Shown here piece by piece: positions 51,770 through 60,408 of a stretch of 64,000 nt of DNA. The stretch comes from TMED27 sp050633165 (GTDB lineage Bacteria; Pseudomonadota; Alphaproteobacteria; Micavibrionales; Micavibrionaceae): positions 15,367 to 79,366 of the forward strand of contig JBOEFZ010000034.1 of assembly GCA_050633165.1 (NCBI GenBank), read 5' to 3'. A model generated the notes under the pieces. The model did not search any database. It saw only the letters and a program-made list of their open reading frames with translations, and was not told the origin of the DNA. Made by a program: the position numbers and the translations under genes. Position 1 is the first letter of the stretch. Each line of letters starts with the position of its first letter.

Positions 51770-53047
51770 AGCCGCCCGCTTCCGATACTCCAAAATCCGC
51801 TCTTCCATCTCGTCACGGAAATGCCGAATCAAACCTTGCACCGGCCACGCCGCCGCATCGCCGAGGGCGCAAATCGTATGCCCCTCAATCTCTTTGGTCA
51901 CTTCATAAAGCTGGTCAATCTCTTCAATGCTCGCATTGCCCTGCACCATGCGCATCATCACACGCCAGAGCCAGCCCGTCCCCTCACGGCACGGCGTACA
52001 TTGCCCGCAACTCTCATGCATATAAAACATCGACAGCCGCGCAATCGCGTAAACAATATCCGTCGATTGATCCATCACAATAACGCCCGCCGTCCCCAGA
52101 CCGGAACCAGCCTCCCGCAAGCTATCAAAATCCATCGCAATCGTATCGCAGGTATCTTTGGGCAAAACGGGCGTAGACGACCCGCCGGGAATAACCGCCT
52201 TAAGGTTATCCCAACCGCCGCGCACCCCGCCGCAATGCTTCTCGATCAGCTCCTTAAGCGGAATGCCCATCTCTTCTTCGACATTGCACGGCTGATTAAC
52301 ATGCCCCGAAATACAAAACAGCTTCGTCCCCGTATTCTTCTCATCCGAGCCAAGCCCCGCAAACCAAGCACCAGAGCGCCGCATAATCGTCGGCGCAACG
52401 GCAATCGTCTCAACATTATTCACCGTCGTCGGACAGGAATAAAGCCCCGCCATCGCCGGAAATGGCGGCTTGTTCCGTGGCTGCCCCTTCTTCCCCTCGA
52501 TGGATTCAATCAACGCAGTTTCCTCACCGCAAATATACGCGCCCGCACCACGATGCAGGTAAATATCAAAATCCCACCCCGTTCCGGCGGCATTTTTCCC
52601 GAGCAACTTCTTATCATAAGCCTCCGCAATCGCCTTAACGATCGCCGAACCCTCATTAAAATACTCCCCACGAATATAGATATAAGCCGCATGCGCGCCC
52701 ATCGCATATCCCGCAACCAAACACCCTTCGAGCAATTTATGCGGCTCATTCCGCAAAATATCGCGGTCCTTACATGTCCCCGGCTCGGACTCATCCGCAT
52801 TCACAACCAGATAATGCGGACGATCCCCCACATCCTTTGGCATAAAGCTCCACTTCAACCCCGTCGGAAACCCCGCACCACCACGCCCACGAAGACCAGA
52901 CGCCTTCATCTCGTCAATGATTCCCTCACGGCCAAGCTTGATAATATCCTTGGTCTTATCCCAATCTCCACGCTTCTTGGCCGACTTCAAATCCGCCCCT
53001 TCCCAGCCGTAAATATTGGTAAAAATTCTATCTTCGTCGTTAAGCAT
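51767..53047 (-). CDS. nuoF: NADH-quinone oxidoreductase subunit F
   Basis: Binds NADH and FMN and carries cluster N3. The 426 residues have GLRGRGGAGFPTGLKWSFMP, GAGAYICGEETALIESIEG, and ESCGQCTPCREGTGW (4Fe-4S). Length is normal. It is the last nuo gene before the pur block, and it follows a prepilin-like gene rather than nuoE directly. Confidence 0.97.
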   Translation of the reverse strand: MLNDEDRIFTNIYGWEGADLKSAKKRGDWDKTKDIIKLGREGIIDEMKASGLRGRGGAGFPTGLKWSFMPKDVGDRPHYLVVNADESEPGTCKDRDILRNEPHKLLEGCLVAGYAMGAHAAYIYIRGEYFNEGSAIVKAIAEAYDKKLLGKNAAGTGWDFDIYLHRGAGAYICGEETALIESIEGKKGQPRNKPPFPAMAGLYSCPTTVNNVETIAVAPTIMRRSGAWFAGLGSDEKNTGTKLFCISGHVNQPCNVEEEMGIPLKELIEKHCGGVRGGWDNLKAVIPGGSSTPVLPKDTCDTIAMDFDSLREAGSGLGTAGVIVMDQSTDIVYAIARLSMFYMHESCGQCTPCREGTGWLWRVMMRMVQGNASIEEIDQLYEVTKEIEGHTICALGDAAAWPVQGLIRHFRDEMEERILEYRKRAA

Positions 53048-53057
53048 CTAAAAAGCC

Positions 53058-53786
53058 TTATCTTAATTTATATGCAGTAATGCAAATAGCATCATTGCTA
53101 TCCTCAACATATTTAAATGTTGTCAGGTTAAAGCAATTACCAGCAACGCCATCGGCAAGAAACGCACCACTCCTTGGAGATCCATCATCAATTTTTCTAT
53201 CAATAAAAGCAGCCTGAAATGGCGTTAAAACCGCCTCGCCTGGCGCACTAGGGTGGGGGTCTCCGGTTGTTTCATCACGCGAAATCAAAAAAATGCCCGA
53301 GGCAGGGTTTTCACCCGCCTCCCTTACATGCGCAACCTGAAAGCCACCGCCGAGTGGCGAAGATGGATATAAATCACCCCAACCCTGACTATTCTCCAAG
53401 GTCAAGCCTGATATAAAATCAGACAAGGTCAAATGAAACCAAAATTGTGTAGCTTCAGAGTTCAAAGCACTTTGATCATCCCGACTCCAATTATTCGTAA
53501 TAACACCAACAATGCTATCACCATTTCCACCTGCATTAACACAGGTATTTAAAGCAGCACATCCAATGATTTTATTGCCAGGATTGCTCAAATCTCCCGG
53601 CCACTGACGATACTTGTCATAAAAAGCGCTCAAAGCAGCAACATACGATGTCGTTTGTTTCACGTACCTATTGAGCCTTGCATTTTGAATAAGTTCTTGC
53701 CCTTTAAGTACACCTCCAACCAAAAGGCCAATGATAACCATAGCAACGGCTAATTCCACGAGTGTAAAACCATTTTTATAATACAC
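53058..53786 (-). CDS. Prepilin-type protein inserted between nuoE and nuoF
   Basis: A 242-residue type IV pilin-like or pseudopilin-like protein. The short leader MYYKNG is followed by the classic cleavage and methylation segment FTLVELAVAMVIIGLLVGGV with Glu at +5. The globular domain has Cys pairs (GCAALNTC; NCFNLTT with AICITAY) as in pilins. Start is GTG, directly after the nuoE TAG, with GGGGGTGG upstream. Pilin genes have no known role in complex I and no pilus or secretion genes are nearby, so it relies on a peptidase elsewhere. Confidence 0.85.
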   Translation of the reverse strand: MYYKNGFTLVELAVAMVIIGLLVGGVLKGQELIQNARLNRYVKQTTSYVAALSAFYDKYRQWPGDLSNPGNKIIGCAALNTCVNAGGNGDSIVGVITNNWSRDDQSALNSEATQFWFHLTLSDFISGLTLENSQGWGDLYPSSPLGGGFQVAHVREAGENPASGIFLISRDETTGDPHPSAPGEAVLTPFQAAFIDRKIDDGSPRSGAFLADGVAGNCFNLTTFKYVEDSNDAICITAYKLR

Positions 53787-54446
53787 CTAAGCCACCCCCG
53801 CCTTCTTCGCATGCTCCCCAAGTGTCGTCGGACCGGAAAGCGCCATCGAAGCCTTGCGCCCCTTTTGCGAACCAATCGTCGGCTTCATACCAGCCTTCAA
53901 AGTATCCAGAATCTCGATCATCGTCTCGGATGTCAAATCCTCGTAATAATCATCATTAATCTGCACCATCGGGGCATTCACGCACGCACCAAGGCACTCA
54001 ACCTCCATCAAGGTAAACATACCATCGGCACTTGTCTCGCCCATGCCGATTCCCAAATGCTCGGTACAGGCCTTAATCACATTATCACAACCACAAAGCC
54101 AACACGGCGTAGTCCCGCAAATCTGCACCAAATATTTCCCAACCGGCGCCATATTGTACATCGAGTAAAAGGACGCAACCTCATAAACCTTAATCGGATG
54201 CATATCGAGCACATCGGCAATATGATCCATAGCCGCCCGTGGAATCCATCCCCCATAAACCGGATTGGCCTTCGCCCCTTCCGCCGCCGTTTGACGTTGC
54301 GCCAAATCCAACAAAGGCATCAACGCCGATTGCTGCCGCCCTTTAGGGTACATAGCAATAAAGGCATCAACCTTCTTCTTATTCGCCGCCGTAAACTTAA
54401 AGCTCGAAGGCTGATATTCCGCATCTAATTCAAATAACTTTTTCAT
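53787..54446 (-). CDS. nuoE: NADH-quinone oxidoreductase subunit E
   Basis: Carries the 2Fe-2S cluster N1a beside NuoF. The 219 residues have a helical N-terminal domain (PLLDLAQRQTAAEG...GGWIPRAAMDHIADVLDM), then the thioredoxin-like ferredoxin domain with ICGTTPCWLCGCDN and VECLGACVNAPM. Adjacent to nuoD (no gap). Confidence 0.96.
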   Translation of the reverse strand: MKKLFELDAEYQPSSFKFTAANKKKVDAFIAMYPKGRQQSALMPLLDLAQRQTAAEGAKANPVYGGWIPRAAMDHIADVLDMHPIKVYEVASFYSMYNMAPVGKYLVQICGTTPCWLCGCDNVIKACTEHLGIGMGETSADGMFTLMEVECLGACVNAPMVQINDDYYEDLTSETMIEILDTLKAGMKPTIGSQKGRKASMALSGPTTLGEHAKKAGVA

Positions 54447-55661
54447 CTAACGATCAATCTCTCCAAACACAATATCAAGCGAACCGATAATCGACACCGT
54501 ATCGGCGAGCTGGTGCCCCTTGCTCATGAAATCAAGCGCCTGCAAATGTACAAAACCCGGTGCCTTAATCCGGCAGCGATACGGCTTGTTCGTCCCATCG
54601 GAAACCAGATAAACCCCGAACTCCCCTTTCGGCGCCTCGACGCAAGTATAAGTCTCACCCGCCGGAACGTGGAAACCTTCGGTATACAGCTTGAAATGAT
54701 GAATCATCGCCTCCATGGAGGACTTCATTTCCGCGCGCGGCGGCGGCGCGACCTTATAATCATTCGTCCGGACAGGGCCATCCGTCTCGGCAATTTTCGC
54801 AATCGCCTGCTTCATAATTTTAAGCGATTCGTACATCTCCGCCATGCGCACCAAATACCGCGCATAACAATCGCCCGTCTTCCCCGTCGGAATATCAAAC
54901 TCAAATTCTTCATAAGAATCATAAGGCTGCGACTTACGCAAATCCCACGCGACATCGGAACCACGCAACATCGGCCCGCTAAAGCCCCAATCAAACGCCT
55001 CTTCCTTTGTAACGCTACCGATATCAACGGTACGCTGCTTAAAAATCCGGTTATGAGTCAAAAGGCTCTCAAGATCCGCAAGGAATTTCGGCAGCTCGTC
55101 AACCCACTCGCCCATATCATCGAGCAAGCCCGCCGGCAAATCGCGCGCCACACCACCGGGGCGAAAATAATTAGCATGCAGCCGCGCACCACAAACGCGC
55201 TCATAAAACTCCATGCCCTTCTCACGCTCTTCAAACCCCCAAAGCGCAGGCGTCAACGCCCCCACATCAAGGCCAAAAGTCGTAATATTCAAAATATGGT
55301 TAAGCACCCGCCCAAGCTCACAAAACAGAACACGAATATACTGCCCGCGCTTTGGCACGGATATGCCAAGCAATTTCTCCGTCGCAAGCGCAAACGCATG
55401 CTCCTGATTCATCGGCGCAACATAATCAAGCCGATCAAAATACGGCAAAGCCTGCGTATAGGTCTTATACTCGATCAACTTCTCCGTCCCGCGATGAAGC
55501 AGGCCAATATGCGGATCGGCGCGCTCAACAACCTCACCCTCCATCTCAAGCACAAGACGAAGCACCCCGTGCGCCGCCGGATGCTGCGGCCCGAAATTCA
55601 TGGTAAACGGCTTGATCTGCGTTTCCTCGGCAATCTCGAGTGTATTTACTTCCGCGCTCAT
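54447..55661 (-). CDS. nuoD: NADH-quinone oxidoreductase subunit D
   Basis: The 49-kDa-type subunit that lines the quinone site. The 404 residues include MNFGPQHPAAHGVLRLVLEM, LHRGTEKLIEYKTYTQALPY, DRLDYVAPMNQEHAF and, at the end, TVSIIGSLDIVFGEIDR. It is separate from nuoC and overlaps its stop by 4 bp. Confidence 0.97.
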   Translation of the reverse strand: MSAEVNTLEIAEETQIKPFTMNFGPQHPAAHGVLRLVLEMEGEVVERADPHIGLLHRGTEKLIEYKTYTQALPYFDRLDYVAPMNQEHAFALATEKLLGISVPKRGQYIRVLFCELGRVLNHILNITTFGLDVGALTPALWGFEEREKGMEFYERVCGARLHANYFRPGGVARDLPAGLLDDMGEWVDELPKFLADLESLLTHNRIFKQRTVDIGSVTKEEAFDWGFSGPMLRGSDVAWDLRKSQPYDSYEEFEFDIPTGKTGDCYARYLVRMAEMYESLKIMKQAIAKIAETDGPVRTNDYKVAPPPRAEMKSSMEAMIHHFKLYTEGFHVPAGETYTCVEAPKGEFGVYLVSDGTNKPYRCRIKAPGFVHLQALDFMSKGHQLADTVSIIGSLDIVFGEIDR

Positions 55662-56329
55662 GATTGCGCCTCCTTGGCTTCTTCGGCCTTCTTATCACCG
55701 CGCCAACCATGCTCCGGCACGCATCCCTTCTCATCTCCGGGGAGCTGGATGTCCGTCATCCCCTCCCATGGTGAGAGATAATCAAACGAACGAAAATCTT
55801 GCTGCAAGCTCACCGGTTCATAAACAACCCGCTTTTGCTCCTCGCAATAGCGAAGCTCGACATGCCCCGTAAGCGGGAAATCCTTACGCTGCGGATGGCC
55901 TTCAAAACCATAATCCGTCAAAATCCGGCGCAAATCGGGGTTGCCATCAAACATAATGCCATACATGTCCCAAACCTCACGCTCCAACCATCCTGCGGCA
56001 GAAAACAGATCAACAATCGAAGGCACCAAATCACCTTCGCCAACCTGCACATGCACACGGATGCGGTGATTATGACGAAGCGAAAGCAAGTTATAAACAA
56101 CATCAAAACGCGCCTTCACACGATCCGGATAATCCACCGCCGTGACATCAATCAAAATCCGCGCATTGCATTCCTTATCATCACGCAAAAAATTCAAAAC
56201 CCGCTTCAAATCCCCCCGCGCAGCATGAACAACAAGCTCATCACCGGCTGTAAATTCATACCCCGTAACCTTACCGTCGAGCGTCTCGACAATATAATCC
56301 GCTAAATCTTTAAGTGCATCTGATGCCAT
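55658..56329 (-). CDS. nuoC: NADH-quinone oxidoreductase subunit C
   Basis: The 30-kDa-type subunit. The 223 residues show RFDVVYNLLSLRHNHRIRV, the hallmark WLEREVWDMYGIMFDGNPDL and RRILTDYGFEGHPQRKDFPL. A charged C-terminal tail follows. It lies 14 bp after nuoB. Confidence 0.97.
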   Translation of the reverse strand: MASDALKDLADYIVETLDGKVTGYEFTAGDELVVHAARGDLKRVLNFLRDDKECNARILIDVTAVDYPDRVKARFDVVYNLLSLRHNHRIRVHVQVGEGDLVPSIVDLFSAAGWLEREVWDMYGIMFDGNPDLRRILTDYGFEGHPQRKDFPLTGHVELRYCEEQKRVVYEPVSLQQDFRSFDYLSPWEGMTDIQLPGDEKGCVPEHGWRGDKKAEEAKEAQS

Positions 56330-56343
56330 ATCTGCAATAATTC

Positions 56344-56919
56344 CTATCTGGCAATCCGTGTATCTTCACGTTGTATTTTCTTTTGGAGCTGAAGCAAACC
56401 ATAAACAAGCGCCTCGGCCGTTGGCGGACATCCCGGCACATAAATATCAACCGGAACAATCCGGTCACACCCACGCACAACGGAGTATGAATAATGATAA
56501 TACCCCCCACCATTCGCGCATGACCCCATCGAAACAACCCAACGCGGCTCCGGCATTTGGTCATAAACACGCCGCAGCGCCGGCGCCATCTTATTCGTCA
56601 ACGTCCCCGCCACAATCATCACATCAGACTGGCGCGGGCTGGGTCGTGGAATCATTCCAAAACGGTCCAAATCATAGCGCGACATATACGCATGAATCAT
56701 CTCCACCGCGCAACACGCCAACCCAAACGTCATCGGCCAAAGCGACCCCGTCCGCGCCCAATCAAACAAAGCATCGGTAGAGGTCAACAAAAACCCCTTC
56801 TCATCAAGCGTCTTTGAAATCGCCGCAGGGACAACGTCCTGCGTCTTCGCACTTGGCGCCGCGACACCCGTTTTAAACGCATAATCCGGCGCAGTTATAA
56901 TTTTCTTATCGTGACCCAT
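56344..56919 (-). CDS. nuoB: NADH-quinone oxidoreductase subunit B
   Basis: Carries terminal cluster N2, which reduces quinone. The 191 residues have LACCAVEMIHAYMSRYD, MIVAGTLTNKMAPALRRVYD, MGSCANGGGYYHYSYSVVRG and VDIYVPGCPPTAEALVYG, with the adjacent cysteines and two more Cys that bind N2. The first 45 residues are variable. Confidence 0.97.
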   Translation of the reverse strand: MGHDKKIITAPDYAFKTGVAAPSAKTQDVVPAAISKTLDEKGFLLTSTDALFDWARTGSLWPMTFGLACCAVEMIHAYMSRYDLDRFGMIPRPSPRQSDVMIVAGTLTNKMAPALRRVYDQMPEPRWVVSMGSCANGGGYYHYSYSVVRGCDRIVPVDIYVPGCPPTAEALVYGLLQLQKKIQREDTRIAR

Positions 56920-56937
56920 AGCTCATCATTCCCAAGC

Positions 56938-57309
56938 TTATTCCCAATCAAGGGCGCCCTTTTTCCATTCGTAAATAAACCCAACGGTCAAGACCCCCAA
57001 AAACACCATCATCGACCAGAACCCGAACACGCCAATCTCCCCAAGCGTTACCGCCCATGGAAATAAAAACGCAATCTCAAGATCGAAAATAATGAACAAC
57101 AAACAAACCAAATAAAACCGCACATCAAATTTATTCCGCGCATCAACAAACGCGTCAAATCCACATTCATACGCGGATAATTTCTCGGGATCGGGATTTT
57201 GCTTACCCAATAACATCGACCCCGCGATCATCAAAACGGATATCGCAATCGCGATAAACAGGAAAATCAGGATCGGTAAATATTCAATGAGAAGGTCAGT
57301 AGAAGCCAT
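56938..57309 (-). CDS. nuoA: NADH-quinone oxidoreductase subunit A
   Basis: Small membrane subunit with three helices. The 123 residues include KLSAYECGFDAFVDARNKFD, whose Cys loop is involved in the active/deactive change, and RFYLVCLLFIIFDLEIAFLFPWAV. It opens the nuoA-F half, 65 bp downstream of the response regulator. Confidence 0.96.
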   Translation of the reverse strand: MASTDLLIEYLPILIFLFIAIAISVLMIAGSMLLGKQNPDPEKLSAYECGFDAFVDARNKFDVRFYLVCLLFIIFDLEIAFLFPWAVTLGEIGVFGFWSMMVFLGVLTVGFIYEWKKGALDWE

Positions 57310-57374
57310 AGACTATCTTTACCACCACCCTCAAAAAAAGAAAACCGCGAATACGCATTTATTCTACTTTTCGT

Positions 57375-57767
57375 TTAATCTTTAGGCGCTAAAATTATCT
57401 CGAGCTGCTTCAAAAAACTTTTCGGCGTAAAAGGCTTAACAATATACCCCGCCGCGCCAAGGCTGATCGATTTTTTAATCTCGCTTTCCTTACTCTCCCC
57501 CGTCAACATCACAACCGGAATATCCTTGGTTTGCGCATTGCCTTTAAGCTGCTGCAAAACCTCATGCCCATCAACCGGCGGCATATAACGATCAAGAATC
57601 ACCGCGTCGAACGTCTCCTTCGCCATCATGCCAAAGCCATTTTGCGGATTCGTAACCCCCGTCGCCTTCGCACCATTTTGGTTAAGCACTTCCTTCACAA
57701 TTTCCACAGTCGCAGGCTCGTCATCAATAACAAGAAAACGCTTATTTTTTAAAACTTTAGACGGCAT
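57375..57767 (-). CDS. Single-domain response regulator (CheY-like)
   Basis: A 130-residue receiver with no output domain. Acidic pocket in FLVIDDEPATVE, phosphoacceptor Asp in AVILDRYMPPVDG, Thr in VVMLTGES and Lys in YIVKPFTPKSF. Such stand-alone receivers act by protein contact or in phosphorelays; partner unknown, as no kinase is in the window. It is 3 bp after pyrC, and could be cotranscribed with nuoA onward. Confidence 0.9.
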   Translation of the reverse strand: MPSKVLKNKRFLVIDDEPATVEIVKEVLNQNGAKATGVTNPQNGFGMMAKETFDAVILDRYMPPVDGHEVLQQLKGNAQTKDIPVVMLTGESKESEIKKSISLGAAGYIVKPFTPKSFLKQLEIILAPKD

Positions 57768-57770
57768 ACG

Positions 57771-58865
57771 CTACCCCTTAATCGACCAAGGAATTGTATC
57801 CTTCCCCAAACCAAGCGGCAAAGGCGTAATATCACCGATAGATGTCGGTAGCATTTCAACCGCCTGCGGTGTTTTTTCCAATACAAACCCCTCTTCCGAA
57901 ACCGGCAAGCCATAAAACGCCGCCCCATTCCGGCAAAGAAAATCCTCAAACCCCTGCGGGTCGCTAAAATTATACCCCGCCTCTTCAAACGCCTGCGCAT
58001 AAAGCTGCGGCGCTATCCCGCCTGTAAAGCACCCCGCCGAGCACCCGCACGCCGTTGCCTTCACCGTGTGCGCCGCGCTATCCGTTCCCGCATAAAACTG
58101 CGTATTATCCGGCGCAATCGCCGCGGCGCGCAACGCATCCCGATCCTCCGAAAACTTTAATAACGGCAAACAATAAAGATGGTATTTTAACCCCATCAGC
58201 AAATCCCCGACAGTATAAAGAAGATGCTGCGGCGTAATCGAAGCCGCCGTATTCTCCCCTGCCCCCTTCACAAACTCAACCGCCGTCTTGCTCGTCACAT
58301 GCTCGCATGCAATTTTTAAATCCGGATAGGAATCGCGCAAACGCGGCATCCATTCCTTATAAAAATAATCCTCTGCGTTGCTGTCCTTCTCAAAATAATC
58401 ACAGCCCTGCATATGGTGCTGCTCCCCATGAATGCAGAGCGTTACACCATGCTCCGCCATCACCGCAAAAACATCACCCTTCAGCCATTCTTCCATCGGC
58501 ACACCAAAATCCGCGCCTGTCGTCCCATGCGGCGGATAATATTTCGCCGCCCGAAGGAGGCCACTCTTCGCCCCCTCCTCAATCATCGCCGCGCTCGTAT
58601 CCTTGGTCAGGTAAAGCGGAACAATGATCGCCTCAAACGCCTCCCCGCCCGCATCCTTAATCATCTGCAAATACGATTCGATCGACCAATACGGCAACGG
58701 ATCACGCTCCAACACCTTCGCCGTCGGAGGCTTCGTATTCGGCATCGCCAAAACCCCGCAACACCCCATATCCAATTGCGATTGGATAATAGGCGCTAAC
58801 AGCTCATCTTGCCGCAAATGCGTGTGAAGGTCATACCATTTTGGAAGTGTAATACTAAATGTCAT
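57771..58865 (-). CDS. pyrC: Dihydroorotase (type II, PyrC)
   Basis: Zinc enzyme that cyclises carbamoyl aspartate to dihydroorotate in pyrimidine synthesis. The 364 residues are of the E. coli PyrC kind: WYDLHTHLRQDELL (His ligands and substrate Arg), carboxylated Lys in LRAAKYYPPHGTT, CIHGEQHH, CEHVTSKTAVEFV and GTDSAAHT. Preceded by an AAGGTG ribosome-binding site. Confidence 0.95.
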   Translation of the reverse strand: MTFSITLPKWYDLHTHLRQDELLAPIIQSQLDMGCCGVLAMPNTKPPTAKVLERDPLPYWSIESYLQMIKDAGGEAFEAIIVPLYLTKDTSAAMIEEGAKSGLLRAAKYYPPHGTTGADFGVPMEEWLKGDVFAVMAEHGVTLCIHGEQHHMQGCDYFEKDSNAEDYFYKEWMPRLRDSYPDLKIACEHVTSKTAVEFVKGAGENTAASITPQHLLYTVGDLLMGLKYHLYCLPLLKFSEDRDALRAAAIAPDNTQFYAGTDSAAHTVKATACGCSAGCFTGGIAPQLYAQAFEEAGYNFSDPQGFEDFLCRNGAAFYGLPVSEEGFVLEKTPQAVEMLPTSIGDITPLPLGLGKDTIPWSIKG

Positions 58866-59055
58866 GGAGGCACCTTACCCAATCTTACTGAACAGGAGAA
58901 TAGTGATTTTTAAACTTGTTTAAAAATTGTACCGAGCGCGAAGCAATACCAAAGGTATTATTCGTACACTTAAAAGGCGAGGCGCGCGTATAGCGCGAAA
59001 AACTAGAAATGCCGTAGGCACTTCGCAACAAAGCCCATTTAAGCAAAAAACCCTA
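58866..59055. other. Repeat-rich gap upstream of pyrC
   Basis: No gene seen. It holds a 10-bp dyad ATTTTTAAAC/GTTTAAAAAT (58906-58927), AATACC/GGTATT around 58944-58960 and a GCGCG/CGCGC pair. The right end is the left arm of a 21-bp inverted repeat that meets the run of Ns. Confidence 0.5.
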
Positions 59056-59104
59056 NNNNNNNNNNNNNNNNNNNNNNNNNNNNTAGGGTTTTTTGCTTAA
59101 ATGG
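59035..59104. repeat. Perfect 21-bp inverted repeat around an assembly gap
   Basis: The arm at 59035-59055 (CCATTTAAGC, then A6 and CCCTA) is exactly complementary to 59084-59104, which includes the CCA end of tRNA-Asp. Between them lie 28 Ns (59056-59083). Read on the minus strand, the right part ends in TAGGG and T6, so it could be the terminator of tRNA-Asp, or a fold-back artefact of contig ends. Confidence 0.6.
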
Positions 59105-59178
59105 CGCGAGTGACGAGACTTGAACTCGCGGCCTCCGCCGTGACAGGGCGGCGCTCTAACCAACTGAGCTACACCCGC
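59102..59178 (-). tRNA. tRNA-Asp (GTC)
   Basis: 77 nt with a full cloverleaf: acceptor GCGGGTG/CACTCGC (one G-T), D arm GCTC...GAGC, anticodon stem CCGCC/GGCGG around loop CTGTCAC (anticodon GTC), T arm GCGAG TTCAAGT CTCGT, discriminator G and an encoded CCA. The promoter-like TTGACA (59220-59225) and TACATA (59196-59201) with an 18-base spacer lie upstream. Confidence 0.96.
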
Positions 59179-59195
59179 GCATTTAAGGTGAGAAT

Positions 59196-59225
59196 TATGT
59201 ATCAATTCTTAGGGCTGCCTGTCAA
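59196..59225 (-). promoter_or_regulatory. Candidate promoter of tRNA-Asp
   Basis: Minus-strand TTGACA, 18 bases, TACATAAT, placing the start about 11 bases before the mature 5' end of the tRNA. A dyad AGAATT/AATTCT overlaps the -10 region. Confidence 0.5.
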
Positions 59226-59238
59226 CGCATTAAAACCA

Positions 59239-60354
59239 CTATAACGCATTTTTTGCATCGAAATATTCCAGATCGAGGCTATCCGCGACTTCGCGATGCG
59301 TAACCTGCCCCTTACAAACATTCAAACCATTGAGGAAATTCGGGTTCGAGAGCAACGCATCCTCCCACCCCTTATTCGCAAGCTCCAAAACATACGGCAA
59401 AACAGAGTGATTGAGCGCCAAAGCCGACGTAAGAGGAACCGCCCCCGGCATATTCGCCACACAATAATGCAAAATCCCATCCACCTCATAGGTCGGCGAA
59501 TCATGCGTCGTCGCCTTCGATGTTTCAAAACACCCGCCCTGATCAATCGCAATATCCACCATCACCGCCCCGCGCTTCATGGTCTTCAGCATCTTCTTCG
59601 AAACCAGCTTAGGCGCACTCGCCCCGGGAATCAAAACCGCACCAATCACAATATCGGCCTTTTGAATCGCCGCCTCGAGAATCGATGCATTCGAATAAAC
59701 AATATTCGCCCGACCATGAAAATACTCATCCAAAAACCGCATCCGCTCATTATTCCGCTCTAAGATAGTCACATTCGCGCCAAGCCCCGTCGCCATCTGC
59801 GCCGCATGAAACCCCGCAACACCACCACCCAGAATCAGCACATCCGCCGGACGCACCCCCGGCACCCCGCCAATCAAGCGCCCTAGCCCGCCCTTATGTT
59901 TTTGCAAATGATAAGCCCCGACCTGCACCGACAATCGCCCCGCAATCTCGCTCATCGGCTGAAGAAGTGGCAGCGAGCGCCCGTCTGCCCCCGTCACCGT
60001 CTCATACGCAATCGCGATTGCTCCCGATTTCATCAACCCCCGCGCCTGCGCCGGATCGGCGGCCAAATGCAAGTACGTAAAGAGCACCTGCCCCGCACGC
60101 AGCATCTTACACTCCGCCGCCTGCGGCTCCTTAACCTTAACAATCAAATCCGCCTTATCGAATACGGCTTTGGCGGATTTAACAATCTTCGCCCCCGCAT
60201 CGCGATAATCCTTATCCGAAAAATTAATCCCCTCACCGGCCCGCGATTCGACAATCACCGAATGCCCACACCGCACCAACTCCATAACCGAAGACGGCAC
60301 AAGCCCAACCCGATGCTCTAATGTCTTAATTTCCTTTGGAACGCCAATGATCAT
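59239..60354 (-). CDS. ald: Alanine dehydrogenase
   Basis: NAD-dependent interconversion of L-alanine and pyruvate plus ammonia. The 371 residues contain MIIGVPKEIKTLEHRVGLVP (substrate Arg), KVKEPQAAE (Lys), YLHLAAD (His), the Rossmann loop VLILGGGVAGFHAAQMATGL and MVDIAIDQGGCFETSKATTH, with the catalytic Asp in VANMPGAVPLTS region. Length is normal. It follows ispG by 54 bp, possibly in the same transcript, and precedes tRNA-Asp. Confidence 0.95.
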   Translation of the reverse strand: MIIGVPKEIKTLEHRVGLVPSSVMELVRCGHSVIVESRAGEGINFSDKDYRDAGAKIVKSAKAVFDKADLIVKVKEPQAAECKMLRAGQVLFTYLHLAADPAQARGLMKSGAIAIAYETVTGADGRSLPLLQPMSEIAGRLSVQVGAYHLQKHKGGLGRLIGGVPGVRPADVLILGGGVAGFHAAQMATGLGANVTILERNNERMRFLDEYFHGRANIVYSNASILEAAIQKADIVIGAVLIPGASAPKLVSKKMLKTMKRGAVMVDIAIDQGGCFETSKATTHDSPTYEVDGILHYCVANMPGAVPLTSALALNHSVLPYVLELANKGWEDALLSNPNFLNGLNVCKGQVTHREVADSLDLEYFDAKNAL

Positions 60355-60408
60355 ATATCCCCCAATAATAGTTAGGGTACAATTATATCATGAGTTGAGG
60401 GTGGTGAG

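Noticed and set aside
51737..53080. Open frame of 447 codons on the plus strand
   Set aside because: Antisense to nuoF, whose motifs are complete.
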